A DNA stretch of 23,582 bases, taken from Methanoculleus marisnigri. GTDB taxonomy: Archaea > Halobacteriota > Methanomicrobia > Methanomicrobiales > Methanoculleaceae. The DNA lies in NCBI GenBank assembly GCA_002503885.1, contig DASQ01000054.1:1-23582 (forward strand), written 5' to 3'. The notes under the pieces are model-generated. The model was not told the origin of the DNA and searched no databases. It saw nothing but the letters and a program-made list of their open reading frames with translations. Shown piece by piece: positions 20,691 to 23,582 of the stretch; position 1 is the stretch's first letter; each line of letters begins with the position of its first letter. The position numbers and the translations under genes are program-made.

Positions 20691-21620
20691 ATGAGTATGC
20701 CACCTGCACCCGAAATCAGGATCCCTCTCGATGTGCCCCCCGAGGAGCAGGAGAGGTACCGGGAGAACTATCGGACGATCACGCACGACACCGGGAGACT
20801 GATGCTCTTTGCCGGAGACCAGAAGATCGAGCACCTCAACGACGACTTTTTCGGCGAAGGCATCCACCCCGAGGATGCCGACCCCGAACACCTCTTCCGG
20901 ATTGCGAGCCGGGCGAGGATCGGGGTCTTTGCGACGCAACTCGGGATGATCGCCCGGTACGGTGCGGATTACCGGGACGTGCCGTACCTCGTCAAACTCA
21001 ACTCCAAGACGAACCTTGTCGGGACGTCCCAGCGGGACCCGCTCAGCTCGGAGCTGCACCACGTCCGGCAGGCCGTCGACCTCCGGGACAAGACGGGGCT
21101 CTCGATCCTCGGGGTCGGCTACACGGTCTACCTCGGGAGCGAGTACGAGCCGATGATGCTCTACCAGGCGGCCCAGATCATCAACCATGCGCACCAGAAC
21201 GGCCTCGTCACCGTGCTCTGGATGTATCCCCGGGGCAAGGCGGTCAAGGACGAGCGGGACCCGCACCTGGTCGCGGGCGCGGCGGGTGTCGCCGCGACCC
21301 TCGGGAGCGACTTTGCAAAGGTGAATCCGCCAAAGGTGGGCAAGTCGGTCGATGCTGCGCTGCTCCGCGAGGCGGTGGCGGCTGCAGGCAGGACGGGCGT
21401 GGTCTGTGCGGGCGGGTCGCACGCCAGCATGCCGGAGTTCCTACAGCAGCTCCACGACCAGATCCACATCGGCGGCACGGTCGGGAACGCGACCGGCAGG
21501 AACATCCACCAGCGGTCGCTCGACGAAGCTGTCCGGTTCTGCAACGCGATATCGGCGATCACCCTCGACGATGCAAGCGTGGATGAAGCAAACAAGATCT
21601 GCGTGGAAGGCAGGTGCTAG
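20691..21620 (+). CDS. Archaeal class I fructose-1,6-bisphosphate aldolase
   Basis: A 309-residue Schiff-base aldolase that splits or forms fructose-1,6-bisphosphate from dihydroxyacetone phosphate and glyceraldehyde 3-phosphate. The DhnA/archaeal class I pattern is visible. The Schiff-base Lys is K210 in GSDFAKVNPPK; W177 and Y179 (VLWMYPRG) sit 33 and 31 residues before it, the same spacing as W144, Y146 and K177 of the Thermoproteus tenax enzyme. Phosphate is bound by GGSHAS (241-246) and GNATGRNI (266-273). LMLFAGDQKIEHLNDDF marks the N-terminal barrel strand. ATG 20691 is preceded by AGGTGAGG; a second ATG lies six bases on. One base separates its stop from the phosphofructokinase ATG, so the two are co-transcribed. 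Confidence 0.9.
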   Translation: MSMPPAPEIRIPLDVPPEEQERYRENYRTITHDTGRLMLFAGDQKIEHLNDDFFGEGIHPEDADPEHLFRIASRARIGVFATQLGMIARYGADYRDVPYLVKLNSKTNLVGTSQRDPLSSELHHVRQAVDLRDKTGLSILGVGYTVYLGSEYEPMMLYQAAQIINHAHQNGLVTVLWMYPRGKAVKDERDPHLVAGAAGVAATLGSDFAKVNPPKVGKSVDAALLREAVAAAGRTGVVCAGGSHASMPEFLQQLHDQIHIGGTVGNATGRNIHQRSLDEAVRFCNAISAITLDDASVDEANKICVEGRC

Positions 21621-21621
21621 G

Positions 21622-22656
21622 ATGACGACAGTCGGCGTACTGACGGGAGGAGGAGACTGCCCGGGCCTGAACGCGGTGATCCGGGCGGTCGTGCGGGCGG
21701 GGGCAAAACACGGGTTCGACACGATCGGGATCCGGGACGGATGGCACGGGCTGGTTGCCGGGAACGTCGAGCCGCTCACCGATTACTCGGTGACCGGGAT
21801 CCTCCCCAAGGGCGGGACGATCCTCGGGACGTCGCGGACGAACCCCTTCAAGAGCGAGGCCGACGTCCAGCGGCTGCGGGACAACATCAGGAAGTTCGGG
21901 ATCGATGCGATTGTCGCGATCGGCGGCGAGGATACCCTCGGTGTCGCGAACAAACTCGCAAAGATGGGTATCCCGGTGGTGGGGGTGCCCAAGACCATCG
22001 ACAACGACGTCGGCGCGACCGACTACACGTTCGGGTTCGACACCGCCGTCGCCACCGTCACCGAGGCGATTGACCGCCTCCACACGACGGCGGAGTCGCA
22101 CCACCGGATCATGGTGGTGGAGGTGATGGGCCGGCATGCCGGATGGATCGCGACCATGGCCGGGATCGCAGGCGGGGCCGACGAGATCCTCATCCCGGAG
22201 ATCCCGTTCGACCTCGATGAGGTTACCCACCATCTCCGGGCACGCTACGAGAAGGGAAAGAAGTTCAGCATCGTCGTGGTCGCCGAAGGCGCCCAGCCGA
22301 AGGGAATGGCGGAAGCGATCGCACAATCCGCCCGGACGGACGAGTTCGGCCACGTGATGCTCGGCGGCGTCGGCACGTTGCTGCGCGCCGAACTGGAAAA
22401 GAGGCTCGATATGGAGGTCCGGGTGACGGTCCTCGGGCACGTCCAGCGCGGCGGTTCTCCGACGGCGCACGACCGGGTGCTCGCGACCCGGTTCGGGGTG
22501 GCGGCGGCGGACCTCATCAAGGAGAAGGACTTCGGGAAGATGGTCGCGCTCCGGGGGGACGATATCGTCGCGGTCCCGCTCGAGGAGGCGGTGGCGAACC
22601 TCAAGACCGTGGATATGGACCTCTACAAGATGGCAAGCATCTTTTATGGGGGGTGA
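21622..22656 (+). CDS. 6-phosphofructokinase, probably pyrophosphate-dependent
   Basis: A 344-residue PfkA-family enzyme that phosphorylates fructose 6-phosphate at C1. Motifs: TGGGDCPGLNAVIR (8-21), GGEDTLG (101-107), PKTIDNDVGATDYTFGFDTA (123-142, base D127), MGRHAGWIA, IPEIPFD, and VLGHVQRGGSPTAHDR. Residue 104 is Asp and 124 is Lys. These two positions (Gly104/Gly124 in ATP enzymes) identify PPi-dependent PFKs, which work reversibly. Length and single-domain form fit the group III / mixed-substrate PFKs. It lies one base after the aldolase gene, making an operon for both directions of the Fru-6-P to triose-phosphate segment. Most methanogens with a PFK are known for the ADP-dependent kind. 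The donor should be tested; motif evidence is strong but indirect. Confidence 0.9.
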   Translation: MTTVGVLTGGGDCPGLNAVIRAVVRAGAKHGFDTIGIRDGWHGLVAGNVEPLTDYSVTGILPKGGTILGTSRTNPFKSEADVQRLRDNIRKFGIDAIVAIGGEDTLGVANKLAKMGIPVVGVPKTIDNDVGATDYTFGFDTAVATVTEAIDRLHTTAESHHRIMVVEVMGRHAGWIATMAGIAGGADEILIPEIPFDLDEVTHHLRARYEKGKKFSIVVVAEGAQPKGMAEAIAQSARTDEFGHVMLGGVGTLLRAELEKRLDMEVRVTVLGHVQRGGSPTAHDRVLATRFGVAAADLIKEKDFGKMVALRGDDIVAVPLEEAVANLKTVDMDLYKMASIFYGG

Positions 22657-22899
22657 CGGGGGCCTCTCTTTCGAACCCCACCCCGCCCGCGCTTCGCAGT
22701 ACACTTCTTCCCAGCGAAACCCGGGTGGGAGCCGGGGTGAGGGGGCATTCTTTGCCCGGAAGCCTGCCCCCTGATATCCTTTCAAGATTCAAGCTCGTCC
22801 GATCGCCGGGAGAGACTCCTTCGAAAATTGAGCTGGAAAAAGAGATGAGGGCATAATTGTCGATTTCCATGATCAAACCCATAATTCCCAGGATTTTGC
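22657..22899. other. Spacer after the phosphofructokinase gene
   Basis: No gene is recognised. The first 100 bases are C-rich (CCCCACCCCGCCCGCG and similar), like 2944-3080. From about 22800 the sequence turns AT-richer. Confidence 0.4.
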
Positions 22900-22917
22900 G
22901 ATTGTTCCGGAACAATC
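22900..22917. promoter_or_regulatory. 18-bp perfect palindrome upstream of the TPR lipoprotein
   Basis: GATTGTTCCGGAACAATC reads the same on both strands. A perfect 18-bp palindrome 55 bases ahead of the gene at 22972 is a good candidate for a dimeric regulator's operator. Confidence 0.5.
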
Positions 22918-22951
22918 CCATTCTCTGCCAGCGGCACAATCGTTATTGATT

Positions 22952-22963
22952 GTTAGATCTAAC
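22952..22963. promoter_or_regulatory. 12-bp palindrome at the start of the TPR lipoprotein gene
   Basis: GTTAGATCTAAC is a perfect 12-bp palindrome ending eight bases before ATG 22972. A TTATT stretch at 22943-22947 is the nearest TATA-like element, about 27 bases from the ATG, so a protein bound at the palindrome would cover the initiation site. Confidence 0.45.
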
Positions 22964-22971
22964 GTACCTCT

Positions 22972-23379
22972 ATGGGTTCCCTGTCGGCAAACGCATGTCT
23001 TTGCTGTGCGTTAATAGTTATTCTGCTTACCAGTGGCTGTATGACCAATGCCGAAAACCGGAGTAACTACATTCTGGAGAAAATGAATGCGAGCCAGGAA
23101 TACTACGATGACCTGGTCACATCGGACCCCGGCAATGCTACGGCATGGTGCATTCGAGGAATGTATTATCTCAATTGTAACGGTCAGGATGCCGAAGCTA
23201 TGGAGAGCTGTAACAGGGCGCTTGAACTGGACCCGGAATCCGGGATAGCCTGGTACTTAAAAGGGGTCATTCTGGTAAATACGTATAAGCGCGATGAAGC
23301 ACTCTTGTGTTTTGAAAATGCGACGAAGTACGATCCCGGGCTGACAAAAGACGTGCTGTTCATTACTGGCAATATGTGA
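22972..23379 (+). CDS. TPR lipoprotein
   Basis: A 135-residue exported protein. Residues 5-23 form a signal peptide with lipobox LLTSGC, Cys23 being the likely anchor. Residues about 56-123 hold two tetratricopeptide repeats: AWCIRGMYYLNCNGQDAEAM to ALELDP, and AWYLKGVILVNTYKRDEALL to ATKYDP. TPRs mediate protein contacts; the partner is unknown. There is no Shine-Dalgarno sequence before ATG 22972, in line with a leaderless transcript. Codon use and surrounding DNA look AT-richer than the rest of the window, which suggests recent arrival together with the flanking palindromes and the repeat at 23497. It might be a 5' piece of a longer TPR protein, but the stop at 23377-23379 is clean. Confidence 0.75.
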   Translation: MGSLSANACLCCALIVILLTSGCMTNAENRSNYILEKMNASQEYYDDLVTSDPGNATAWCIRGMYYLNCNGQDAEAMESCNRALELDPESGIAWYLKGVILVNTYKRDEALLCFENATKYDPGLTKDVLFITGNM

Positions 23380-23403
23380 TGACCTGGGTTTCTATTGTTA
23401 TCA

Positions 23404-23468
23404 CTTTTAAGAGACCTGTTTTTTACGAGGTCTGAACCAAAAATTGGGCTTTTAAGTGGCCCTGTTTT
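23404..23468 (+). repeat. Imperfect direct repeat with terminator-like hairpin
   Basis: CTTTTAAGAGACCTGTTTT (23404-23422) recurs as CTTTTAAG-TGGC-CCTGTTTT (23449-23468). Within the first unit AGACCT (23412-23417) pairs with AGGTCT (23428-23433) around a T6 loop. Two tandem T-rich units just after the TPR gene probably act as its terminator. Confidence 0.45.
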
Positions 23469-23496
23469 GTTCATGGATAAGGCATAGATTCAGTCA

Positions 23497-23582
23497 CTAG
23501 TGCATCTTGTCAGTTTATGTTAGGAATTTTGGCGTGTGGGGGCGGGCGCTATGGTCGTACTCCGGAGCACGGCTTTCCACCG
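23497..23582 (+). repeat. Dispersed inverted repeat, copy 2 (runs off the window)
   Basis: Reverse complement of 3087-3182 apart from about 10 missing bases near 23558 and a few substitutions; the shared core includes GGAATTTTGGCGTGTGGGGG and ends at the window edge with GGCTTTCCACCG. See copy 1. Confidence 0.85.

Noticed and set aside
1..23582. CRISPR array, rRNA or tRNA genes
   Set aside because: No regularly spaced repeats, no tRNA cloverleaf with a GTTCRANNC-type arm, and no rRNA-like stretch was recognised by eye. A tRNA or covariance-model scan would be needed to exclude a divergent tRNA.

Overview
The window looks like chromosomal DNA of a GC-rich methanogenic archaeon, most probably Methanomicrobiales and close to Methanoculleus. 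This is inferred from gene content and signals, not from a database search. Supporting signs are archaeal TATA boxes about 24-28 bases ahead of several start codons (leaderless genes), T-run terminators, an archaeal class I fructose-bisphosphate aldolase, a MASE3-type membrane sensor domain, and large PAS-rich sensor proteins with no response regulator beside them.

Layout. 1-401 is the 3' end of an IS200/IS605-type element (TnpB C-terminus, end hairpin, probable omega-RNA region). 442-640 holds a decayed cupin fragment. 785-2857 is a compact ruvC-ruvA-ruvB operon, a bacterial-type Holliday-junction resolution set. 2858-3370 is non-coding, with one arm of a dispersed repeat that truncates a nucleotidyltransferase-like gene. 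3535-8032 carries a membrane histidine kinase and a 910-residue PAS protein, both on the minus strand. A divergent P1B-2 (Zn/Cd/Pb-type) ATPase follows at 8242-10167. A cupin lipoprotein (10187-11047) and a soluble PAS/GAF histidine kinase (11128-13491) are on the minus strand. 13561-14123 holds a promoter with a 5' hairpin, a 26-codon ORF and the tail of a second, decayed metal ATPase. Next come a secreted PKD-like protein, a solo PemK/MazF-like protein, and another PAS protein (15379-17121) related to the 910-residue one.

17349-19895 has a nitroreductase, an HtrA protease and an alpha/beta hydrolase joined head to head at a deletion-like junction near 18600, and a glycerophosphodiester phosphodiesterase. 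20209-22656 has a DUF2795 protein diverging from a two-gene sugar-phosphate operon: class I aldolase and a 6-phosphofructokinase with the Asp104/Lys124 signature of PPi-dependent enzymes. The last 900 bases look AT-richer, encode a TPR lipoprotein, and end in a second, inverted copy of the repeat from 3087-3182.

Themes. (1) Signal transduction dominates: two complete kinases and two PAS proteins that keep a phosphoacceptor-like histidine helix but have no ATPase domain. (2) There is much decay: at least five broken genes, a TnpB element edge, and an inverted repeat pair about 20.4 kb apart flanking most of the window. (3) Glycolysis/gluconeogenesis is represented by an aldolase-PFK pair that could run reversibly on pyrophosphate. 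No rRNA, tRNA or CRISPR array was recognised.
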